5,552 nucleotides of DNA, from positions 1 through 5,552 of the forward strand of contig CAJOEQ010000157.1 in NCBI GenBank assembly GCA_905233515.1. The letters are read 5' to 3'. Under the pieces are notes generated by a model that saw only the letters and a program-made list of their open reading frames with translations, did not search any database and had not been told where the DNA came from. Position numbers and translations under genes: made by a program. Within the stretch, counting starts at the first letter, position 1; each line of letters opens with the position of its first letter. Source of the DNA: an uncultured Synergistales bacterium (lineage in GTDB: Bacteria; Synergistota; Synergistia; Synergistales; Aminobacteriaceae). Positions 1 through 5,014 of this stretch are shown here, piece after piece.

Positions 1-2
1 GA

Positions 3-458
3 GTTACAACTATTAAGGGCGTATTATTCTCTCGTCTAAGAATTGAGAACAGGGGAGCGGGTTATTGTCATTTTCCTTTAGACAGCAAGAATGCTCACAG
101 GGGATATGACGCAGTATATTTCAAGGGTTTATTATCTGAGAGAATGGTAGTCAAGAGAGTTAACGGACGAGACACAATCACATGGGAAGTGAGAAGTCCG
201 GGACTACGCAATGAGCCATTAGACACAAGAGTTTATGCGACTGGAGCAATTGAATTATTTAATCCAAATTTTGAGATGCACAAGCTAAGACGAGCAAAGA
301 AAAATAATAAATCAGCAATGCCGAAATTGAAGCTTCCCAAGATAGAGTCTCAACAGGAAGAGAAAGAGGCCGCGCCTGAACCTGAAACAAAGCCGATTAT
401 TAAACGCCGTGTAAGTTCAGTAACGACGGGGATTATTAGGCGGGGAATGAGATTTTGA
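3..458 (+). CDS. Phage terminase large subunit, lambda gpA type (C-terminal part)
   Basis: The reading frame is open from the left edge, so the start and the ATPase domain lie outside the window; 151 C-terminal residues are visible. The product is the motor and nuclease that cuts and packages phage DNA into the prohead. What is visible is the end of the gpA nuclease domain: an R-[IL]-E-N-R-G-x-G-Y-C-H-F-P start, then G-Y-D-x-x-Y-F-K-G-L-x-S-E-R, then R-N-E-P-L-D-T-R-V-Y-A. The Asp of NEPLD (residue 74 of the visible part, bases 222-224) lies where the family has a conserved acidic nuclease residue. A Lys/Glu/Pro-rich linker and a basic RRVSSVTTG tail follow; such tails normally contact the portal. 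The frame ends at TGA, a natural family end point, so TGA works as a stop here. The family assignment is firm. The ATG at 144 is internal and not a start. Confidence 0.93.
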   Translation, partial: VTTIKGVLFSRLRIENRGAGYCHFPLDSKNAHRGYDAVYFKGLLSERMVVKRVNGRDTITWEVRSPGLRNEPLDTRVYATGAIELFNPNFEMHKLRRAKKNNKSAMPKLKLPKIESQQEEKEAAPEPETKPIIKRRVSSVTTGIIRRGMRF

Positions 459-461
459 GAA

Positions 462-470
462 TGATATAAT
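462..470 (+). promoter_or_regulatory. Extended -10 promoter for the cargo unit
   Basis: The sequence TGATATAAT is a perfect extended -10 element (TGn followed by TATAAT) four bases after the terminase stop. No good -35 hexamer sits 16-18 bases upstream, which extended -10 promoters can do without. It lies 31 bases before the start of the small gene at 501. It would let the two inserted genes be expressed when the late operon is silent. No LexA-like operator (CTGT-N8-ACAG or GAAC-N4-GTTC) was seen near it. This is a prediction from the motif only. Confidence 0.5.
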
Positions 471-500
471 TATTGCAAAAATTCACTGGAGGAATGAGCA

Positions 501-686
501 ATGACACCGCAAAGGGGATTTAGTTATAGGACTGTTCAGAATGCAGCTCTAAAAATGAGAACGGGCATAAAATCTGATTGTCATATTAGCGATAATCTTT
601 CGGATGAAGATATTTCTCGTGCATGGCGTAAGGCATCAATGAAAGTTTTCGGAGACAGTAAACAATTTAGAATGCCATATGAATAA
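501..686 (+). CDS. Small protein of unknown function (61 aa), first gene of the cargo unit
   Basis: I do not recognise this 61-residue protein. The start is well supported: a GGAGGA ribosome site at 488-493 lies seven bases before the ATG. The product is soluble in appearance, with no membrane segment or signal peptide. It has a basic N-terminal half (MTPQRGFSYRTVQ, then LKMRTGIKSD) and an acidic stretch (DNLSDEDISRAW) that could be a short helix. Two Cys are absent as a pair, so zinc binding is unlikely. It sits between terminase and the DinD-like gene, downstream of the predicted promoter at 462-470, a place where lambda-like phages normally have no gene. Small basic-acidic proteins like this may be antitoxins, DNA-binding adaptors or remnants; nothing in the sequence decides between them. 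Its reality rests on the ribosome site, the promoter and the tight spacing. Confidence 0.6.
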   Translation: MTPQRGFSYRTVQNAALKMRTGIKSDCHISDNLSDEDISRAWRKASMKVFGDSKQFRMPYE

Positions 687-693
687 TCTTATG

Positions 694-702
694 TGGGATA
701 AT
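694..702 (+). promoter_or_regulatory. Possible extended -10 promoter for the DinD-like gene
   Basis: TGGGATAAT has the TGn extension followed by GATAAT, one mismatch from the -10 consensus. It lies in the 56-base AT-rich gap between the small gene and the DinD-like start at 743. No clear -35 is present at the right distance and no palindromic operator was found. The gene could equally be transcribed from the promoter at 462-470. Confidence 0.3.
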
Positions 703-742
703 ATATACGAGTTTTATTTTTTTACATTAAGAGGTGTTCTTT

Positions 743-1582
743 ATGGCTGAAAAAACAACGGCATTAGATGTTTTTCATTTTGACACTGATAGACCTAATT
801 TTGAAGATTTAGCAAAAGATAATGGGTTTCATTTCTGGTTTGCTTCTAAACTGATGGAAGTTTTAGGATATGAAGATACTACTAATGTGGCAAAATCTAA
901 ACCAATACAAAGAGCACTAGCAGCCTGTAGTACTTTGGGAATACAAATCCAAGAAAATTTTGATTTTACTGATAATGATGTAAAATTGACTCGTTTTGCA
1001 TGTTATCTTGTAGCAATGAATTCTGATCCTAAAAAATTTAATGTTGCTGCAGCTCAAGCATATTTTGCTGTCCTTGCAGAACAGTTTAGTAAATATGCTC
1101 AAGATAATGAGGCTATTGATCGCATATTAACAAGAGAAGAAATAACGCAACAAGAAAAATCTTTATCTAGTGTAGTGTATCAATCTGGAATCGCGAGTTA
1201 TCCTTTATTTCAAAACGAAGGGTATCGCGGTATGTATAATATGAATTTAAAACAACTTCGAGAAATAAAAAAAGTCCCTGATAAGCGTAGTCCTCTAGAT
1301 TTTATGGGAGCTACAGAAAGTGCAGCGAATTTGCTACGTATTAGATTAACAGAAGAAAAAATAAAAAACGAAAGAAGACATGGACAAAATGAATTAGAAG
1401 ATGCTGCTCATATTATAGGTCAAGAAGTTAGAGGACTTCTAAAACGTACTATTAATAAGACACCGGAAAGTTTACCTCCTGCACCTGATATTCGTAATGT
1501 TCATAAAGGATTAAAACAAGCAAGTAAGGGATTTCGTGAAATTGACGAGTCAATTAATAATAAAAAGCTTAAGAAAAAATAA
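743..1582 (+). CDS. DinD-like protein (DNA damage-inducible protein D, BRO-N family)
   Basis: This 279-residue protein is close in length to E. coli DinD (about 274) and resembles it over most of its length. Residues about 17-115 form the BRO N-terminal-type domain, including FWFASKLMEVLGYED and LTRFACYLVAMNSDP (about 82-97). Family hallmarks follow: PLFQNEGYRGMY (about 154-165), DFMGATESAANLLR (about 186-199), then an E-E-K-I-K helix and GQEVRGLLKRTI with a Pro-rich PESLPPAPDI. DinD of E. coli is SOS-induced and is reported to antagonise RecA filaments in strand exchange; that role is transferred here by family only. I chose the ATG at 743 because AAGAGGTG at 729-736 precedes it at proper spacing; the GTG at 734 lies inside that ribosome site. 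The gene is visibly more AT-rich than the head genes (about one third G+C in sampled lines), which fits foreign cargo. No LexA box was seen upstream, so damage control is not shown. Confidence 0.88.
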   Translation: MAEKTTALDVFHFDTDRPNFEDLAKDNGFHFWFASKLMEVLGYEDTTNVAKSKPIQRALAACSTLGIQIQENFDFTDNDVKLTRFACYLVAMNSDPKKFNVAAAQAYFAVLAEQFSKYAQDNEAIDRILTREEITQQEKSLSSVVYQSGIASYPLFQNEGYRGMYNMNLKQLREIKKVPDKRSPLDFMGATESAANLLRIRLTEEKIKNERRHGQNELEDAAHIIGQEVRGLLKRTINKTPESLPPAPDIRNVHKGLKQASKGFREIDESINNKKLKKK

Positions 1583-1589
1583 ATACTTA

Positions 1590-1677
1590 AAACCGAAATG
1601 GTATGAAAATCAAAACGCGTAAAAGCCCTATTTTAGTGCATTCATAGAATAGAAATTTTTTTTAAGCGTTTCGGTTT
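1590..1677 (+). repeat. Inverted repeat, 9-bp arms, downstream of the DinD-like gene
   Basis: AAACCGAAA at 1590-1598 is perfectly complementary to TTTCGGTTT at 1669-1677. The arms are 70 bases apart, too far for a simple hairpin, and no T tract follows the second arm. They could be a protein-binding pair, the ends of a small inserted piece or the base of a folded RNA. The enclosed stretch is AT-rich and shows no open reading frame with a ribosome site. A chance match is possible. Confidence 0.35.
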
Positions 1678-1698
1678 CGTTCGGATAATGAATATATA

Positions 1699-1742
1699 GC
1701 CCTGTTGTTGTCGATTTATGTAGACAGCGCGGGGCGTTTTTT
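1699..1742 (+). terminator. Intrinsic terminator closing the cargo unit
   Basis: Bases 1699-1712 (starting GCCCTG and ending TTGTC) pair with 1723-1735 (starting GACAG and ending GGGGC). They form about 13 pairs with one bulged T (1705) and several G-U pairs around a 10-base loop. The stem is followed by one G and then six T at 1737-1742. The T tract exists only for + strand transcripts. It ends 16 bases before the gpW-like start, so it stops cargo transcripts before the head operon; late transcription would have to pass it by antitermination or partial read-through. Confidence 0.75.
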
Positions 1743-1758
1743 ATGGAGAAATACAATC

Positions 1759-1989
1759 ATGACAGCAAAGGAAAAATTATTTTTACTCGAATCACGTCTA
1801 ACTTTATATCTCAAAGCGGAGAAAAAAATTCTTTTAGGTCAAAGCTACGAAGTTGAAGGCTTGAAATTAACTCGCGCTAACCTGAAAGAAGTTCAGACAA
1901 TGATTACAAAATTGCAGGCCGATATTTCAGCAGTCGAACAACAAATCAAGAGACGGCCTAAATTCAGGGTTGTGAGACCGGGATGGTGA
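1759..1989 (+). CDS. gpW-like head-tail joining (head completion) protein
   Basis: This 76-residue protein is similar in size to lambda gpW (68 residues). It has the same plan: an N-terminal helix (TAKEKLFLLESRLTLYL), a short turn or hairpin (LGQSYEVEGLKLTR), a second helix (ANLKEVQTMITKLQ) and a basic, poorly structured tail ending in Arg/Lys-rich residues. The SYEVEG-LKLTRANLKEV signature also fits the DUF6148-type gpW relatives of phages in anaerobic bacteria. gpW closes the filled capsid after packaging and forms the platform for tail attachment. GGAG at 1745-1748 sits ten bases before the ATG; a longer frame from TTG 1705 would begin inside the terminator stem and is rejected. Position between terminase and portal matches lambda A-W-B. 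Its stop overlaps the portal start by seven bases (ATGGTGA), implying translational coupling. Confidence 0.8.
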   Translation: MTAKEKLFLLESRLTLYLKAEKKILLGQSYEVEGLKLTRANLKEVQTMITKLQADISAVEQQIKRRPKFRVVRPGW

Positions 1990-3440
1990 GAAAAATTAAG
2001 AAATTTACTAATTCTGGCTACTCTCATTATGGAGCAAGCCGCACAAAACCTAGCGTTTCAGGCTGGTTCTCGAATTCAAAATCTCCCGCTGAAGACATAA
2101 CGGACAATCTCGAATTATTGCGGGAACGTTCACGGGATTTATACGCAGGGGGCGGGCCTCTTGGTCGCGGTGCAATAGATAGAATTGTGCTAAATTCTGT
2201 AGGGCCGGGACTTACTCTTAATTGCAGGATCGGAGCTGAGAGTCTCGGACTAACTGAAGAGCAAGCGGCAGAATGGGAACAAAACACAGAGAATGAATTT
2301 TGTTTCTGGGCAGAGAGCAAAAATTGCGATATTACGCGCTATATGAATTTCTACGAGCTTCAATCTTTGTGCTTTAAGTCAGTGTTACTCAATGGCGACG
2401 CGGTTGTCCTTTTACCTATGAGGAAGACTCGCAATTGTCCGTACGATTTAAGAATTTCGCTAATTGAGGGCGACAGACTGCACGATCCATTTTTTAAGCC
2501 CTATGGAGTATTAATTGACGGAGGAGTCGAATTCAACGACGACGGCACACCGACAGCGTATTACATTGCAAATCGTCATCCTGAAAGCGAACTTGCCGGG
2601 CAAAAGCGACTCGAATACACACGAATTCCGGCATTTGGGCATTTATCAGGGCGGCGAAATATTTTGCATTTGCTACCGTTTGAACGAATAGGACAGCATA
2701 GGGGAGTTCCATTTTTAGCACCTGTAATCGAGACATGAAAGCAATTAGGCCGGTATTCTGACGCTGAATTAATGGCGGCAGTTATCGGAGGGATTTTCGC
2801 GATTTTCTTTGAGCATGAACCTAGAGATGAGAACGATGACCAATTAGGTGGGGAGAATTACGCCAGCGATTTGGGAGTACAGGAAGAAAACGAAGCCCTT
2901 GACGACTGGAAGAAAAATTTATCAAATCTCGGAATGAATGACATGTACGGAATGATTGCGGATTTGCCGCTAAGAACTAAGCCCGTTTCAGTCTCACCTG
3001 CTAGACCAAATACAGCATTTGAAGCGTTTGTTATGGCTCTTGTGCGTCAGATAGGAAGTGCGCTCGGAATTCCCGCAGAAGTCTTATTCTTAAATTTTGA
3101 GAGTTCATATTCAGCAAGTCGCGGGGCATTGTTGGAGGCTTGGAAGTTATTTAATTACTGGCGCAAATGGTGGTCAAATAATTTCTGTCAGCCCATTTAT
3201 GAAGAGTGGCTTTGTGAGGCAGTCCTAAAAGGTAGAGTAAAAGCTCCGGGCTTTTTTGATGATCCCATGATTCGTTATGCTTATTCGTGGGCAGAATGGA
3301 ACGGACCGAGTCAAGGGCAGTTAGACCCAGTAAAAGAAGTCAACGCGGCAATTTTACGTGTAGAGAACGGCTTTAGCACAAGACAGCGCGAGACAGCAGA
3401 ACTCACCGGCGGGGACTGGGAATTAAATCACCGTCAATGA
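1983..3440 (+). pseudogene. Phage portal protein, lambda gpB type, interrupted by in-frame TGA
   Basis: The portal is the dodecameric ring at the capsid vertex through which DNA enters. The first 251 codons cover the N-terminal portal region (SRDLYAGGGPLGRGAIDRIV, NSVGPGLTLN, LLNGDAVVLLPM, RISLIEGDRLHDP, ending FLAPVIET). TGA at 2736-2738 follows, and the same frame continues at once with KQLGRYSDAELMAAVIGGIF. Portal homology then runs unbroken: SPARPNTAFEAFV, LGIPAEVLFLNFESSYSASR, FCQPIYEEWL, KAPGFFDD, EWNGPSQGQLDPVKE and ELTGGDWELNHRQ. Nothing is missing or shifted across the TGA, so it replaces one codon only. The frame meets another TGA at 3438-3440 where relatives usually go on with an R-V-[KR]-E-E-[KR]-L-like tail; VKEEKLQ does follow it, so that stop may also be premature. 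A restart at ATG 2772 has no ribosome site and would give a fragment. As read, no full portal is made unless TGA is suppressed or is a sequence error. Confidence 0.85.
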
Positions 3441-3463
3441 GTAAAAGAAGAAAAATTACAAGG

Positions 3464-3508
3464 TCTCATAAATAAAATAAAAAATTTAGGTAAAATCGAC
3501 AACATGAC
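3464..3508 (+). repeat. Direct repeat, upstream copy, between portal and protease
   Basis: These 45 bases match 3631-3675 at 39 positions, the first 18 without a mismatch. In the portal frame they read L-I-N-K-I-K-N-L-G-K-I-D-N-M-T. This copy lies in the 86 bases between the portal TGA (3438-3440) and the protease start (3527), a stretch that otherwise holds portal-like VKEEKLQ codons and the protease ribosome site AGGAGA at 3509-3514. It looks like a displaced piece of protease coding sequence joined to the end of the portal. Confidence 0.8.
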
Positions 3509-3526
3509 AGGAGATGACGCGGCTAA

Positions 3527-4588
3527 ATGTTTAAAGTTACAGCAATGGCAAATAACGAGGCTGAAATTTTGCTTTATGACCAAATTGCGGACTTTGACTC
3601 TGATAAATGGGGCTGTATCAGGGCGAAAACTCTCATAAATAAAATAAACAATTTGGGCAAAATCGAAAATATTACGCTACGAATTAACAGCGTCGGCGGT
3701 GATGTGTTTGAGGCTCAAGCGATTTACAGCTATCTAAAATCACATCCGGCAAATATTACTGTCAAAATTGACGGACTCGCAGCGAGTGCAGCAAGTTTTA
3801 TAGCTATGGCAGGTGATAAAGTTATCATGCCTAGAAATACACTCATGATGATTCACAATCCTGCGGGCGGTGTATGGGGACAGGCTGATGACATGCGCGG
3901 GACTGCTGAAATTCTCGACAAAATTAGAGACACAATCGCAAATGTTTATATCGCAAAAACCGGACTTGACCGCGAAAAAATTAATTCAATGATGGACGCT
4001 GAGACATGGATGGACGCTGACGAGGCATTAAAACTTAAATTCTGTGATGAGGTCGGCGACCCCGTGAAAATTTCAGCAAAGGCAACAAATACAGGCGTTT
4101 TTGTATGCATGAATAAGTCAGGATTTTCACGACTTGATGATTTTATGAGCGCAAAATTACCAGCAAATTTTAAGATTTCACAGGAGGAAAAAATAACAAT
4201 GCCCGAAAATGCAGTAAATCAGGCTACACAGCCCGTGCAAAACACAGCAAATACACAGCCGGACGAAATAAAAAACTCGTTCGAGGCGGGCTACAACAAA
4301 GGAATTGAGGCAGAACGTGAAAGAATCAGATTACTTGACAGTCTCAATGCTCCCGGACGTGAAGAAATTATCAACAAAGCCAAATACGAACAGCCGCGAG
4401 ACGCACGAGATATTGCAATTGAGCTTTTACAGGCTGATAAAAATAATGCTCAAGTCAACGCAATGCATAAAGACTCTCAAGTTGTTAATTCTGCTTTAGA
4501 ACCTCAAAAACAACCTAACACAGAACAGGAACGAGAGCGAAATATAGATTTAATCATGAAAAGTATAACTTCTTTGAGGGGGTATTAA
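3527..4588 (+). CDS. ClpP-like (S14 family) prohead maturation protease with C-terminal scaffold region
   Basis: This 353-residue protein is the capsid maturation protease, the equivalent of lambda C by position, which processes head proteins during prohead assembly. Residues about 12-180 carry a ClpP fold: RINSVGGDVFEAQAIY (about 52-67), then GLAASAASFIAMAG with the likely nucleophile Ser87, MMIHNP with His110, and LKFCDEVGDP with Asp174. These give a complete S-H-D triad, so the enzyme should be active. Residues from about 215 onward are polar, Gln/Glu/Asn-rich and probably helical (AGYNKGIEAERERIRLL), as expected for a scaffold tail, and are also made separately (see 4199-4588). AGGAGA at 3509-3514 is 12 bases before the ATG; a second in-frame ATG at 3545 has no ribosome site. 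The start follows TAA directly in the same frame. Residues 37-50 correspond to the downstream copy of the direct repeat. Confidence 0.9.
   Translation: MFKVTAMANNEAEILLYDQIADFDSDKWGCIRAKTLINKINNLGKIENITLRINSVGGDVFEAQAIYSYLKSHPANITVKIDGLAASAASFIAMAGDKVIMPRNTLMMIHNPAGGVWGQADDMRGTAEILDKIRDTIANVYIAKTGLDREKINSMMDAETWMDADEALKLKFCDEVGDPVKISAKATNTGVFVCMNKSGFSRLDDFMSAKLPANFKISQEEKITMPENAVNQATQPVQNTANTQPDEIKNSFEAGYNKGIEAERERIRLLDSLNAPGREEIINKAKYEQPRDARDIAIELLQADKNNAQVNAMHKDSQVVNSALEPQKQPNTEQERERNIDLIMKSITSLRGY
3631..3675 (+). repeat. Direct repeat, downstream copy, inside the protease gene
   Basis: This copy encodes L-I-N-K-I-N-N-L-G-K-I-E-N-I-T, which runs straight into the conserved LRINSVGGDVF strand of the protease. 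This is therefore the native location, and the copy at 3464-3508, 167 bases upstream, is the displaced one. All six differences between the copies fall at third codon positions (K/N, L/L, G/G, D/E, N/N, M/I). Confidence 0.8.
4182..4201 (+). promoter_or_regulatory. Internal ribosome binding site for the nested scaffold
   Basis: A perfect AGGAGG at 4182-4187 lies inside the protease gene, 11 bases before an in-frame ATG at 4199-4201. It is as strong as the site of the capsid gene and stronger than the protease's own. It supports a separate internal start. Confidence 0.7.
4199..4588 (+). CDS. Nested capsid scaffold protein (lambda Nu3-like), in frame within the protease gene
   Basis: Starting at Met225 of the protease frame, this product would be 129 residues sharing the protease C-terminus. 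In lambda, Nu3 is produced in the same way from the 3' end of gene C and acts as the internal scaffold on which the capsid protein assembles before being removed by the protease. The sequence fits a scaffold: no hydrophobic core, a Gln/Asn/Pro-rich start (NAVNQATQPVQNTANTQ), a charged helical segment (NKGIEAERERIRLLDSL), a middle helix (ARDIAIELLQADKNNAQ) and a C-terminal segment (RNIDLIMKSITSLRGY) that could bind the capsid protein. The dedicated AGGAGG at 4182-4187 is the main evidence for independent translation. The function is inferred from lambda by position and composition, not from recognisable sequence identity. Confidence 0.68.
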   Translation: MPENAVNQATQPVQNTANTQPDEIKNSFEAGYNKGIEAERERIRLLDSLNAPGREEIINKAKYEQPRDARDIAIELLQADKNNAQVNAMHKDSQVVNSALEPQKQPNTEQERERNIDLIMKSITSLRGY

Positions 4589-4589
4589 T

Positions 4590-5000
4590 ATGGCCGATTC
4601 AAAATTAGTAGAATTTCAGCTGATAAAAGACGCAGGAGAAGCTCCCCCGCCTGATAATTTACTAGCAAGTCCCGGCGGTGCTATTCACATTGATTTAGTG
4701 AAAATTTCTACTCAAGGCAATTTTAAGCGCGGCACTCTCTTAATGGGAGCTAATGACGAATATATACCGGCGACTCAGGCAGGACTCACGACTGCGAATA
4801 GTTTTTGTATTCTTTGCGACAATATCGAAATTGGCGAGAATGCTTATATAGAGACGGCAGCATATTTTGACGGAGATTTTCACGGTGAAAAAGTTATTTT
4901 CCCGTTTGAGACAGAAAGCGATGACCATGACGCAATTATTGAACTCGCACGAGAACCGCTCAGAAAGTGCAAGATTTTCTTGCGTAAGATGCACGAATAA
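4590..5000 (+). CDS. Head decoration protein, lambda gpD type
   Basis: This 136-residue protein is somewhat longer than lambda gpD (110 residues). gpD trimers bind the outside of the expanded capsid and stabilise it against DNA pressure. Family features visible are an N-terminal flexible strand, TQGNFKRGTLLM, a G-x-x-[DE]-Y-I-P-A segment near residues 54-61 (GANDEYIPA), and a later turn with YFDGDFHGEKV before a helical end. The GEKV-x-F-P-F part and the following acidic DDHDAIIEL helix resemble gpD relatives. The ribosome site GAGGGG (4576-4581) lies inside the last codons of the protease, with one base between the genes, so the two are coupled. Position between protease/scaffold and capsid gene matches lambda D. 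The gene is open and shows no damage. A lineage-specific decoration protein is the only serious alternative. Confidence 0.82.
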   Translation: MADSKLVEFQLIKDAGEAPPPDNLLASPGGAIHIDLVKISTQGNFKRGTLLMGANDEYIPATQAGLTTANSFCILCDNIEIGENAYIETAAYFDGDFHGEKVIFPFETESDDHDAIIELAREPLRKCKIFLRKMHE

Positions 5001-5014
5001 AGGAGGATAAACAC

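Noticed and set aside
687..742. LexA/SOS operator upstream of the DinD-like gene
   Set aside because: I looked for CTGT-N8-ACAG and GAAC-N4-GTTC forms here and before 501 and found neither; damage induction cannot be claimed from the sequence.
917..1102. Minus-strand reading frame inside the DinD-like gene
   Set aside because: It lies entirely within a strongly supported gene, has no ribosome site and no recognisable content. The same holds for the minus-strand frames at 2027-2320, 2533-2736, 4740-4994 and 5218-5430.
1983..3440. TGA read as tryptophan (alternative genetic code) to give one intact portal
   Set aside because: Terminase and the gpW-like gene end at TGA at natural family ends, Trp in the head genes is written TGG, and the capsid gene has an unrelated frameshift, so decay or error explains the TGA better. 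It is kept only as an alternative to test.
3991..4020. Twelve-base direct repeat GATGGACGCTGA (3991-4002 and 4009-4020)
   Set aside because: It simply encodes the M-D-A-[ED] pattern of the MMDAETWMDADEA segment, which is usual in this protease family; no sign of a mobile or regulatory repeat.
4305..4499. Plus-strand frame within the protease/scaffold gene
   Set aside because: It is out of frame with the supported gene, has no ribosome site and no family features.
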